Made by a program: the position numbers and the translations under genes | Notes under the pieces: generated by a model | The model's database searches: none | What the model was told of the DNA's origin: nothing | Seen by the model: the letters and a program-made list of their open reading frames with translations, nothing else | In this document: positions 41,482 to 52,500 of the stretch, one piece after another | How positions within the stretch are numbered: the stretch's first letter is position 1 | Layout: each line of letters starts with the position of its first letter | NCBI GenBank assembly: GCA_025531455.1 | Contig: JAMYHL010000074.1 | Span: 124,001-188,000, forward strand | DNA: 64,000 nt | Direction: 5' to 3' | Origin: Apiotrichum sp. Y4204 | Taxonomy: Eukaryota > Basidiomycota > Tremellomycetes > Trichosporonales > Trichosporonaceae

Positions 41482-42238
41482 GGTGGCTGCTGTTGAGTAG
41501 AGAGTGGAGATGAGGATGGGAGAGAGAGAGTGAGGAAATGCGGGCTGGGAATAGCTTTGTGCAAAGGGGGTTCGTAGCTCGTCGAGCGAAGCACAAACAG
41601 CGCGCGCTGCCCTGCGACACACGGGTACACTGAAAAGGGAGGGAGCGTGGAAGCCATCATAAACGTCACCGCTGATAGTTGCAGGCCTAACAATAAGCAA
41701 TACCGTAGGTTAGGCTCCAGCTCTAATAACTCTCTCATTATCTAATCTTAGGCCGCCTATCTTTTATGCTTCACGTGATCTACCTGTTTGATCTGCGGGC
41801 AGATCTCATATCCCCTGTCCCCCTGATCACCAAATCAGCAGATCGCCGGTCTGTGTGCAAGAGGCCATGTGCGGGCCTCGCGAGCCGAAAGCCGAACTCT
41901 TCTTGGAGCCCATTCAGAGGGAGAGGAGGCTCCCCTCGGCGTCGAGCACAATGCTCTGGCCGCTCCGACTCGGCTGGCGCGTGCCCACCAGAACAGGCTT
42001 TGCCGCCGAGATGAGATTTGGCGTCTCTGGCGCCTCCAATCTCCAAGCCATTGCATCACCTCCCGCATCGTCTCCATATCTCTACTATCTCTCGCACCGC
42101 GTTTCGTCTTGTTGAACACCACCAGCACTGTATATATCTCGCGCGACTGTACAGTAGACACAGCAACCCCCCCATTTCTCTTTCTGCCGGCTCACTAATC
42201 CTGGCCTCAGCCAGCCCAGCTAGACTACACCCGCCACC
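41482..42238. promoter_or_regulatory. Divergent intergenic region GVP36 / PQ-loop gene
   Basis: 757 bases between two divergent starts. A TATATAT box at 42131-42137 lies 102 bases before the PQ-loop ATG and is the best core promoter in the region. The GVP36 leader (41485-41530) is purine-rich on the plus strand, hence CT-rich in the transcript. Nothing coding was supported. Confidence 0.55.
42131..42137 (+). promoter_or_regulatory. TATA box of the PQ-loop gene
   Basis: tatatat, 102 bases upstream of the ATG at 42239, in an otherwise GC-rich context, with a CT-rich leader after it (42170-42185). Confidence 0.5.
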
Positions 42239-43892
42239 ATGGGTCTCTTCCCGCCACTCACGCACCATGCGCTCTCGTCGATCGTGAGTCCTTTGTTTTG
42301 CCGTGACTGACGGCAGTCGGGCTTCATGTCCATCGCCTCCTGGTTTATAGTGTACAGGTGAGTTGCAGACATTGCGAGGCATAGCGGCATAGCACACAGC
42401 ATACCGCGGGCCTCGGGTGTCGCCGACCGCAACCGATCAACGCTAATGACAGTCCCCAAAGTGTGTTCTCCGTCTGACACCCGCCGCAGCATGTCCGCGC
42501 CAGGTTGGTCCGACCCCGCCGCCCGCTCATCCTGACGCCAGTGATCGAAAACTATGCCCAGAAATCGGGAGACGGCCTCAGCGTGCCCTTCATCCTCCTC
42601 TGGCTCGGCGGAGACCTCACCAACCTCTTTGGCGGGGTGTTGGCCGGCGTGCTCCCGACGATGATCATTCTCGCCATCTACGTGAGTCGCAACTGGGAGA
42701 TCATGGGAGAGTTGTGGGGCAGAAAGCTCGGTTGCCTTGTTGCTTCTTGTTGGTGCCTTGGTGCTCGGCGTCCGGTGACCTTGGTATTATATTCGCATTT
42801 GGATTTCGGTCGGAAACTTGGGCCGTGGAAAAGTCGCCCGGCCCCACAATCCCACTTGCCCACTACAACTGCCGATAACAAAGCACTGCACGGTCACACG
42901 ACACATGACCGCCACCGCCTGCGCCCACGACATCTGTGCGCGATCACCCCGTGTTTAAGCAGCATCCATTGCTGGAACATGATAGGCGCGAGATATGGGC
43001 AGTTGTTACGCGCTCGGCCCTGGCGAAGCGCGCATCGCACCCCGGTGTGGCGCTTATAGCCCACATGCGCGTACTCGGGTGCAGTGGCAGTGGTAGCGTG
43101 TAGGCTATGGGCTATGGGCCTCGGATGCGGATTGAGCTGAATGCTGGGGACAACAGCAGTGAAGATGCGCAGCATCTACCGCGTAGCTACCATCGCGCGA
43201 CGCGTCGTCTCCCTCCCACCTCTCCGGCTCGGAACGCTAACCCCTACCTCAGTACTCGCTCTGCGACTTTGTCCTCCTCTACCAGGTATACTACTACCGC
43301 TGGCTGCGGCGAACGCGGAGCGCGGAGCACGAGCCGCTCCTCCGCCCCCGGGAAGTGCGCTCCCCGCTCCCCGCATGGATCACCTACCCGCTACTACTCC
43401 TGTTTGTCGCCGTGTCGGGTGTGCTCGCGTGGTCCTTTTCCGACCACCGCCCGATGGACGACGACGGGCCCGCAGGCGGCGTCGAACTCGAGTGGCGGTC
43501 CCAGGTCCTCGGATACGCTAGTTGTCTGCTGTACATGGGCAGCCGGGTGCCTCAGATCTTCCACAACATCAAGACGCGCTGCGAGGGACTCAGTCTCGCA
43601 ATGTTCTTCTTCTCCATCATGGGAAGTGAGTCCTGGCGCCTGGCGCCTGCCGGCGTCTTCTTTTCTCTGGTTTTTTTTTTTTTTCTTTTTTACTCACCCT
43701 CCAGACGTCACGTACATTGCCTCGATCCTGTTCGTCTCGCTCGACCGGAAATACCTCGTCACGAACGCGTCGTGGATCGCCGGCGCGGGCTTCACCGTCT
43801 TTCTCGACCTCTTTGTCCTCGCCCAGTTCTTCGTGTACTCGTACCAGGACCGCGAGGCCAAGGTCTTTACGGACGACGATGAGCGGGATTAG
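42239..43892 (+). CDS. PQ-loop vacuolar/lysosomal basic amino acid transporter (Ypq/PQLC2-like)
   Basis: Six exons (42239-42283, 42317-42357, 42453-42460, 42542-42681, 43253-43625, 43705-43892) give 264 residues. PQLC2/Ypq proteins are seven-helix transporters exporting cationic amino acids from the vacuole or lysosome. The first PQ motif is in WFIVYSPQMIENYAQKSGDGLS; the second is SRVPQIFHNIKTRCEGLSLAMF. Hydrophobic helices include LLWLGGDLTNLFGG and PTMIILAIYYSLCDFVLLYQV. A charged loop (RRTRSAEHEPLLRPREV) separates the halves and contains EHEPLL, a dileucine-type vacuolar sorting signal. Exon 3 is only 8 nt and supplies the Ser-Pro-Gln; intron 4 is 571 nt. Both are needed to keep the family sequence continuous. 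Confidence 0.85.
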
Positions 43893-44439
43893 GAGTGCGA
43901 GGAGCGCGTATAATGAATGACAATATGGCAGTGTAATGCGCCGGTGTGGGGATAATTCGAGTTGAGCTGACGTTGAAGTTGACTGGGCCTGGAAAAGTCA
44001 GCGGAGGTGGGAGCTTGAACAGACCATTCATGGTGTCGAGTTCGCACTTGAACAAGTCGCAGCGATGTCTCTCTGCAGCCTCCCTACATCCGAAAGAGCG
44101 CGTCAGTCAACTTCAACTTGCACTCTGACAGCTAACGTCCACCTCTGGCGCCCTCGCCAGCCCCACGACCTTCCTTGCTATACCTGACCTCGTTGGCGTC
44201 ATGCACTGCATTGCATCGCGCGCGAGCGCGCACAGCAGAGTAGGGACTAACGACGACTAGTACGGAGCGATACGACACGATGATGCGAATATACACAGGG
44301 GAAATGGGGAATGGTACGAACGGAACGAACACGGAAACTTGATTTTGAATTTGATGTTGATTTTACTTGACACTGATTCTGGTTCTGATTCTGGGTATTG
44401 CAAGCGCGACCGGCGTCGCTGCGCACTGCCGCTGGCATA
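43893..44439. other. Intergenic region between convergent genes
   Basis: 3' flanks of the PQ-loop and Argonaute genes. The right part (44335-44395) has ttgattttgaatttgatgtt-like imperfect repeats followed by gattctggttctgattctgg. No gene is seen. Confidence 0.45.
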
Positions 44440-47400
44440 TTACATCCACCAGCCCTGGGGTCAGCGCACTCCATCACCCTACTCACGACGCGGGAGAGCT
44501 CGGGATTGAGCGCCATCATCTTCTGGATCTGGTAGATGTCCTCGATGTTGCCGCGCGCCGTGCCCGCGACCGAGACGGCATCGCTGCCGCGGTAGAGGGT
44601 ACGCGAGCCCGAGGTCTCGGAGGGCGTCATGCTGTTCCCGCCCTTCTGGACGATCACGCGGGCCTTCTGGCACACGAGGTCTGGTGTGAGTTAAGCTCTC
44701 TTCTTGGTCTCAACTCACCGGCCATGTAGCACACTGGGACAAGGGAGACGCTCGAGGTGCAGCGCGCAAAGCTGTGGCAGAGGCCGTGGACGAGCTTCTG
44801 CAGGTCGTCGGGGGTCAGCGCGAGCTCGTCAAGAAGACAGATGTAGTGCGTCGGGCGCGCGGTGCCGACCAGGCCGGCGTGCGCCTGGAGGAAAAAATCG
44901 AACGCGTACGGGTGCGTGACGGTGCTGTCGACAACTAGGCCCGCGGGGAGGTTGCCTGTGCGGTTGTCGCAGTCGGCAGGCTTGCCGAAGAAGCGGGTGT
45001 TGTGGCGCTTGGCGCAGACACAGATGAGGATGCGCGGGCGGTAATCGGGCTGGATGCGGGCGCACGCCTTGACTACCGCGTCGTGCTCGTACTGTACTGT
45101 CGCGGCGTACTGGCCCTCTGAGATGCCGTCGCGGAAAATGAGGATGCGCTCGGGGTACGAGCCGTCGTTGTGCCTCGCAAAGACGCGCAGGTGCTGCTCG
45201 ACCATGTCGGACATGTCGACAATGACCTCGCTGCGGCCCTGCTGGAGACGGATCTGGGCAGAGTAGGCATTGCACTCGGCATTGTACGTCGCAATCGAGC
45301 ATGCGACGGTCGGGTCACGGTCCTCCTGACCGGGGCGGAAGGGAGGCTGTGTGTGAGCGGAGCTGACCGAATGTCTGTGGCAGCTACTTACGTGACCAAG
45401 GTCGGCACCGAGGATCATGGTGCGGCCGGGGACGATGCCCGGGAGCTGCTGAGGCTTCACGCCGTGCGAGATGCCGCCAAGTTTGGCCTGGGAGTGAGTT
45501 TACAAAAGGGACTCAGCGACTCACAGCAATCTTCATGGCGAGGTTGTCAGTGTACGCGTCGATACCGCGCGGGTTCTTGATCTTGGCGGCCTGCATGCAC
45601 TGAGTCGGGACGGGCACTGGCGTTAGGTGACACCCAGCGGGTCCGGCACCTACCTTGAAGGCCGGTCCAGGACTTCTGCTTGATCTCCTCATAGAGCCAC
45701 GCGTCGCTGATTGTCAGAGAACAACACCTGTTTTACTCACCGGCCAGGAAGAATGACGACGAGGAGCTGGGGGGTCTCCTTGCTGACGAGGTAAGCGTCG
45801 CGCGCGCCCTTCCTGAGCGCGTTCATCAGGCCCTCGGGGTTGCGGGGGTCGGTTGGGGGAACGAGGGGCGGCTGGTGGTTGGCAATCTCGACGCCGAGAC
45901 CCTGCAGGCGCTGGCAGAGGTACGAAATGTAGCGCTTCATGTCGTCCATGTCGCAGAAGCGGTCAAACGAGACGACCGCCCAGTTCTTGAGGGGGCGGTT
46001 GACGGGGCGAAGGAACTGAATAAGTATACAATAGGTGCTGTTGCGCTCACCTTGTGGCCGCGCATACGCCAGCTGCCGTTGCTGACGAACTGCTGCGTGT
46101 TGCGGTACTGGATACCAGGCGAGGGAAGGACCCGGGCGCTGACCTCGACCATGTTCTTGTTGACCTGCTGTGAGAAGAGATATGGCAGTGAACATACCTG
46201 GAGACCCCAGGCGGCAATTTTGGCCTGAGACTCGTACGCGAGCTCGCGGCGCCAGTTCATGACAGCCTCGGCGCGGGGAATGGGCTTCATCGCGGCAATC
46301 TTGATCATCCTGGGGTGTGAGTTCATGCAATTCGTCGCGAAACTCACTCCGCAGTCTGCTCGGCAGTGAGGTTCGTAGGAGGAAGCGAGTTGAAGTCGGC
46401 CAGATTGACAAACTCGAGGGGCACATAGGCCGTCTTGCCGTACTGATGTCAGGTATGAAGCCTATACGAACACCTGCCTGGATGCAAGGAAGACGGGGGT
46501 TGCGGACAGGCGCCTGGTAGTACTCCTTGTAGTAGTCGGGAATGTTGATGCGGCGCGGCTGGCCGTCGGGCCCGTCGATCTCGAACACAATGTCCGCGGC
46601 AGCCTTGAGAGTCACGTTGATGACCGTGTGGAGACGGGCGCTCTGGCGGTGGGTGACGGTGAACTGCTATCAGCGGGTCTTGCGTTAAGCTATTACCCAC
46701 CCTCGCACCACGGAGCTTGCGCTTGAGAATGCCAATCTGCTGGTCGGTGAGCTGGTCGGGCGGCGCGGGGCCGGCGGCTGGAGTGCCGCGGCGCATACCG
46801 CCCGGACCACCGCGCATTCCGCCTGGGCCGCTGCCGAGGATGCGAGCCACGACCTCGAGCGCAGGGCCGGAAGAAAGGAAGGCGGAGAAGCCGAGATCAA
46901 TGTTAATGAGGGGGAAGCCCGAGTTCGAGTAGCGGAATGACCTGGTATGAGCTATAGAGACAAACTGGGCAGCTCACTGTAGGAAGCCACGGCAGACGAC
47001 ACCGCCCTGGGGGATGGGGCGGGCACCGTCGAGGGTGAAGAACTTGTTGCCGGTGGCGCCGACCTGCGCGTAGTTCTTCGAGGGGAAGTCGCGGAGCAGC
47101 ACGTTGGTGCACATGACGCCTGCCATGAGTTATGCATTATCATTTGTACTCACCAGTGAGTGCGGCCTCCTCGCCGCGCGGGGTATTCTGGTCGGCACGG
47201 CAGAACTGCATGACATGCTCGAGGTCGATCACGGCGACGTGCTTAAAGGTGAGGCGCCAGCGGCGGTACTCGTCGTCGCTCGAGGACGTCTCGCCGTTCT
47301 TGGGGCGGTGTACCTCGCGGTTGGGGCTCAGTGCCGTCTGGAGAGTGACCGTCTCGCCTGCTGTCAGCTCACGCTATGAATCACGCAGCTCACCATTAGG

Positions 47401-49017
47401 GATTGGATACTTGATAGGACAAAAGACGTTGCGGCGGCCATCAAACGCCGAGACGGAGAAGCAGTCGGCCCAGTCGGGCGCATGGGGTTCGACGACAAAC
47501 TGCTCCCACACGGCGCGGAGCAGCCCGCGCGGCTGCTTCTTCGACGACACCTTGACAAAGGGCACAATGTCCACGTCGTAGTGGCAGTCGTAAGCACTGC
47601 CCTCGAACCCACTTGCCTACTCACTAGATAAGCTTGCCGCGGGGACCCGTGGAGCGGACAGCAAAGTAGTTTGAGTGCACATTGATTTTGCGTCCGTCCT
47701 TGCCAAATCCGGGACGCACAAAGAACGAGCGGAGCTGGAGCGCCTGCAGCTGGTCGGCGACGTTGACGACCTCGGAGGAAGTAGTGCCCATCACCGAGGC
47801 TGCGCGGTCGGCGGTCCCCGATGGCGCCGAGCCAGAGGGCACTGATCCCGAGGGCGCCGCAACGGAGGGACCCGAGGTCGGCGGGGTAGATTCCGCAGGG
47901 AGGTTGATGCCGAGGCGCGTGCGGGCAGTGTCCGAGCTGGCGGTGGCGGCCACAGAGCCACCAGTGGGGGGGAGGACTTCGAGGAAGGCCGAGGTAGCGC
48001 GCTGGGCAGGAGGGCCAGCAGGGGGGCCAGTGGGCGAGCGCGCGGCAGAGCGCGCGGGGGAAGGCACGCCCGGCGACGAGACGGCGCGGTACTCGCCCGT
48101 GGTGCGGTACTCGCGAGCGTCGCGGAAATCGCGGGCGTCGCGGGTGTCGCGGGGAAGGTCGCGAGGCGGCCCGGCCGTGTCGCGGGGAACGGCGAGGGAG
48201 GGCATGCGCCCGCGCTCGCGATACTCGTGATACTCGCGGGGAGGCTCGCGGGGAGGCTCGCGGGAATGCTCGCGAGGAAGCTCACGAGGTAGCTCACGAG
48301 GAAGCTCACGAGGCTCACGGGGCTCACGGGGCTCACGGGGAAGCTCACGGGGAAGCTCATGGGGAGGCTCACGGAGTTCGCGGGGCTCGCGCTCGCGGGG
48401 AAGGTCGCGCGGGTCGCGCGGGTCGCGGTAGTTTGACACGTCGCGGGCCATAGGGGAGCGCTGCTGCTCGCGCTGCTCGCGCTGAGGCTCGCGGAGCTCA
48501 CGCTGGGGTTCCCGCTGGGGTTCACGCTGAGGTTCACGGGCCGGGGTTGGCGCCCACCCGCCGCGCTCGCGGTCGCGCTCGGCATACGCATTGTTTGTGT
48601 AGTTGCCGTACCTGTCGTTGAAGGTGCCGCTGGGGGTGTGGCCGCCGTGCCCGTACCCGTGCCCGTGTCCCTGGCCGTGGCCGGGGTTGTTGTAGTTGTT
48701 GTAGCTGTTATTATGGCCGCCATTCCCGCTGTCATAGTTGCGGCGATACTCGTTACCACCCCCGCCATTGTAGCCATTGTAGGCGTTGTAGCCGCCATTC
48801 CCGCCGTTGTTGTAGCCGCCGTTACCACCATTACCGCCGTTCCCGTAGCCACCACTATTGTAGCCGATACCACGATTACCGTTGCCACCATTACCGTTGC
48901 CACCGTTGCCGCCGTTGCCACCGCGATCATACCCACCGCCGGGGGGGAAGGCGCGCCTGTCGTCGGGCTTTTGTCAGCGGCGCCAGCTGGGAGACTTACG
49001 CGCTGGTTGTAGGACAT
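44440..49017 (-). CDS. AGO1: Argonaute (RNA silencing slicer)
   Basis: Seventeen exons (49000-49017, 47625-48967, 47394-47596, 47154-47357, 46978-47119, 46701-46941, 46478-46663, 46348-46442, 46198-46309, 46051-46164, 45741-46015, 45654-45706, 45525-45616, 45392-45487, 44719-45346, 44487-44680, 44440-44454) give about 1336 residues. The N-terminal 300 or so residues are low complexity: Gly/Asn-rich with RG sites, then Arg-Glu-Pro repeats. The N, PAZ (YYKEYYQAPVRNPRLPCIQ) and MID domains follow. PIWI carries a DEDD tetrad: D in LGADLGH (about 1055), E in RSEVIVD (about 1098), D in FRDGISEG (about 1131), D in CYMADLV (about 1268), so slicing is expected. The protein ends GWWM, as Argonautes do. 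One intron is GC-AG (46443-46477) and one is only 28 nt (47597-47624). All exon phases agree, which supports the model. Confidence 0.92.
48232..48420 (-). repeat. Arg-Glu-Pro coding minisatellite in Argonaute
   Basis: Imperfect 12-15-bp repeats (gaggctcgcggg / gaagctcacgag on the plus strand) encode alternating RELP, REPRE and REPP units in exon 2. Variation is mostly between ggctcgcgg and agctcacga forms, as expected from unit gain and loss. Confidence 0.85.
48630..48945 (-). repeat. Gly/Asn-rich coding repeat in Argonaute N-terminus
   Basis: Repeated gccgttgccacc-like units (plus strand) encode GGNGGN, GYNNGG and GHGHGYGHGG runs. The composition resembles the RGG/prion-like tails of RNA-binding proteins. 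The opposite strand yields a hydrophobic Val/Ala/Thr frame by chance. Confidence 0.85.
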
Positions 49018-49592
49018 TATTGTTTTGAGTTTTCGAGGGATGGGAGAGAAGGATGAGGAGATTGGAGATTGGATGAGAGGGGTGGGGGATAGGAGGAAGT
49101 GGGTTAAAGAAAAGAGAAAGAGAGAGAGAGAAAGAGGAAGAGAAAGAAAGAAAGAAGAAGAGACGGCTTGTATCCCCCCCACCCCCATCCCTCCAGACGG
49201 GAGGAAGACAGAAAATGGCGAGGGCAACGCGCCTACTGCTTCCACACACCATACACCATCCAGCGTCCGGCAGCGTGCACACCGCCTCTGATGGCGGGCC
49301 ACCCCAAAAACACCGCGGCCGCGAGGCAGCTGCCTTGCGGATTCGTCGCCGAGTGCCACTTCCCACGCTCAGGGGTTAGCTGTCAGTACAATACGGTGAG
49401 CTCGGCCCTCTGGATTGTGGGTCCTCTATCCTCTGGCGCGTATGGTATACATAGTGTACATGCGCTGGGCAGTACATCTACTCTGGAGCGGAGCGGAACA
49501 ACGGGGGATGGAAATAATGGTGGGATCTCTAGAAATGAGTGCTGCGGGAAGGCGTGTATGTGAGTGCAGTGCGGTGAGTCTTAATGCCGAGT
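49018..49592. other. Argonaute promoter and polypurine tract
   Basis: Upstream of Argonaute and downstream of the BTB gene. Positions 49106-49166 are almost pure A/G on the plus strand (gaaagagagagagagaaag, then gaaagaaagaaagaagaag), hence a C/T leader in the Argonaute transcript. Nothing coding is seen. Confidence 0.6.
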
Positions 49593-52500
49593 CTAAATAA
49601 CACCAACGACGACCGTCGCGCGCAGGCTGCCGCCCTCGCTCTCGCCGACCCAGCCAAGCGCGCTCTCGCCGTCTCCCACGGGGACAGAAAGGTACTCCTC
49701 GGAGCGTAATGCCGACGACTTCCAGCCCCAGCTCTGCGAGAGCGCAAAGCTGTCAGGCGCGGACGAGAAGCGCACGAGTGCCGTGCCAAGCGCGGAGGCG
49801 CACGAGATGGAAAAGTAGGCCTAAAGTCAGCTCTGTTTCACAAGTGGGCCCACCTTAGTCACGGGGCGAGGATCGAGGTACGTTCCGGCGCCATGCTCGC
49901 GGCGCGGCGCTTCCTCCTCGGGCAGGGCGTCGACGCGCTGCAGCGGGGAGCCAACAACAGGAGATACCTGGCTGATGGCGCGGTAGAGCTCCGAGCCCGC
50001 GGGAAGGGTGCTCGCGCGCGCGATCGGCTCGAAGGGGACAGACGTAAAGGTCGGCGAGTCGTTCGTGCTCGGATGCGTATTGACGGGCGGGAACGGCTCC
50101 GACGTGGACTGGTGTGAGTTTTTGGTGACAGGAATTGTTTGGCTCACCTGGCGATGGAGATAGATGCCCAGCTGGACGCCCTTGTCCTTTTTGCGGATCG
50201 TCGAGACGTATCTGGTGTAAGCTTGATCTAGCTTGTATACCCACACATTGAAGTAACTGCCGGCATAGAAGTGCGTGGCGGAGTACAGGCGCCCCTTGTC
50301 CGCGAGCTTGTCGACGTCCCAGAACTCGACCGAGAACCTGTGGTTAGAGCATGCAAAGAGATCTCATCTCACCTGTACGGCTCAACCTTGCTGAAGCGCT
50401 CCTCCTTGGACTTATCCAGCCCTGGGAGCGCAATGTGCGTGCCGCCCTCCTCGCGAAACTTGGCATCAATCTCCGTGGCCGTCATGGTGCCGCGCTTGAT
50501 GCCGAAGAACGTGCGCTCGCCCTGCGGCGGCGCGCGCGGCTTGCCTTTTGTATTCTTGTCCTCGCCGCCGCCCCATTCGGGGCCCATGTCCGGCATGCCG
50601 GGAATACTAGGTAAGGGCGCAACGACGGCGTTATGGTTGAAGAACAGCAAACCGCCGGCGCCGATGCGGTGCGTGTCGTCCAGCGGCACCGGGTGGAACA
50701 CGCCGTCGCCCATCGGAGATGTGTACCCCATGGAGGACAGCGACAGCGAGCTGAAAGACATGGTCATGTGGTTCCCCGATCCGTAAATTGACGGGCTCGC
50801 GAGACGGGAGCGCGGCGTGCGCCGGCGGGTCTGGATGCTGCTGATTTCCGAGATGGTCTGGGTGAGGCCAAGCTCGCCTTCGGCCGCCGCGGGCGGCGCG
50901 CGGTCGTGCGTAATCCGCGTCTTGAGGTCTGCAGCCGCCCAGTGAGCCGCCTGCAGCACGGTCAACGGCGCGTACGGCAGCGCCGTCGCAGGATCCACGT
51001 CCGCCGAGATCAAGGACAAGTCGTCGAAGGTCTGTAATGTCAGCAGCGACGAACCTGTCACCCACCATATGGCTGTAGTAGATGCCCTCGGCGAACACCT
51101 TGGCGAGCTCGTCCTCGTCCTCATCCCAGCCCTCGATGCTCTCGGGCTCCGCGACGAGGCCCGGCTCGCCAATCTGCTCCGCATCCGCAATCGCCATCCA
51201 CGTCGAGCGGCGGAGGTCAAGCACACGCCGCGCCATGGTGTACCGCTCCATCTCGTTGAGCACAAACAGCGCGTCGCTGCAGAGCACCGCGCGGGCAAAC
51301 TTGGCAGGAATGCCACCCTGCCCCCAGACCGGCGCGGCGTCGCGCGCGAGCGCAGCCGAGAGGTCTTCATCACCCGCCTCAACATTGAGGATATCCAGTC
51401 CCCAGCGCGTAAGCCAGCAGACGCATGCCTCGCCGATCTTGTTCGACACAAAGCCGTAGAAATGGAACGGCGCGGCTTCATCCGGCAGCGTGCCGTCCGG
51501 CCGTGCCGTGTCGTTCGACATCATCGAGGCAGAGCGGCTCGGCGACTCGAAGCGGATCCCGCTGACCTTTATGTGGTCGTCGGATGTGTTTGACGACGCG
51601 GTCGACTCGCGGGGCATGCGCTCGCGTGGCGGGAGGTGTCCCTCCTCGCTCTCGGTGACCCACTCGTCCGAGTCGTGGCTGAATGTCATCGGGCGCGCAA
51701 CCTTCTCCATGCCACGAGCTCCCTCTTCGTCCTGCCCCTCCCACTCCTCCTCGCCGATGCCCACGCCAATCGCAAAGTTGAGGTAGCGTCCGACGCTGCT
51801 GGGGCCCACGGTGCGGAGGACAATCGCGAGCGCTTCACGGAGGAGATACTGGTGCCCGAGGTAGGTGGCCGTCGCGAGGAGGGACAGGAGGAGGCGCGGG
51901 GTGACAAGATGTGTGTTCTCCGCGGCGGCATGGTACGTGCTCTGGATCGAGGGGAAACCGGCAGACGACGGGAACGACGGCGTGAGCGGCTGCGCCGCAG
52001 TTGGGAGCAGCGAGACAGGAAAGTGCAGCTGTGGGTACGACGAGTAGAGACGCGAGAGACAAATCCTGCATGTCAGTGAGAGCAACGTCATCCATACTTA
52101 CTCGAACGCCGCACGCGTGATGTTCGGATCATCAAATGTCAGCTCAATGTCCTCGCCCGTCCAGTCGTCATCATCATGGAGCGCGGCGCCGGCTTTCCCC
52201 TTGCCCTTAGTCTTCCGCCTTGCGCCTTCCGAGAAGCCGCCCATGAAGAGCGAGTGGAAGAAGCCTGGCGTGAGTGAGTGACGCGTGACAACAAAGAAAA
52301 CACCACCTACCAGCCTGGACGAGGACCATCTTGTGGACATGCCACGCGACGCCCCACTTGCGCACCCATATGCGGACGTCGGCGCACACGCCGGTCCTGA
52401 GCGAGCGGTGCAGGTGGTCGACGAGGCCGGATGGCGGCACCGGCGGAGTGACGGGGACAGAGGCCGGGAGCGGGGCAGGCGGGTTGGCCTTGCGCTGCGA

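Noticed and set aside
48638..49012. Plus-strand frame rich in Val, Ala and Thr that looks like a membrane protein
   Set aside because: Produced by the complement of Gly/Asn codons in the Argonaute repeat; hydrophobicity is a composition artefact.
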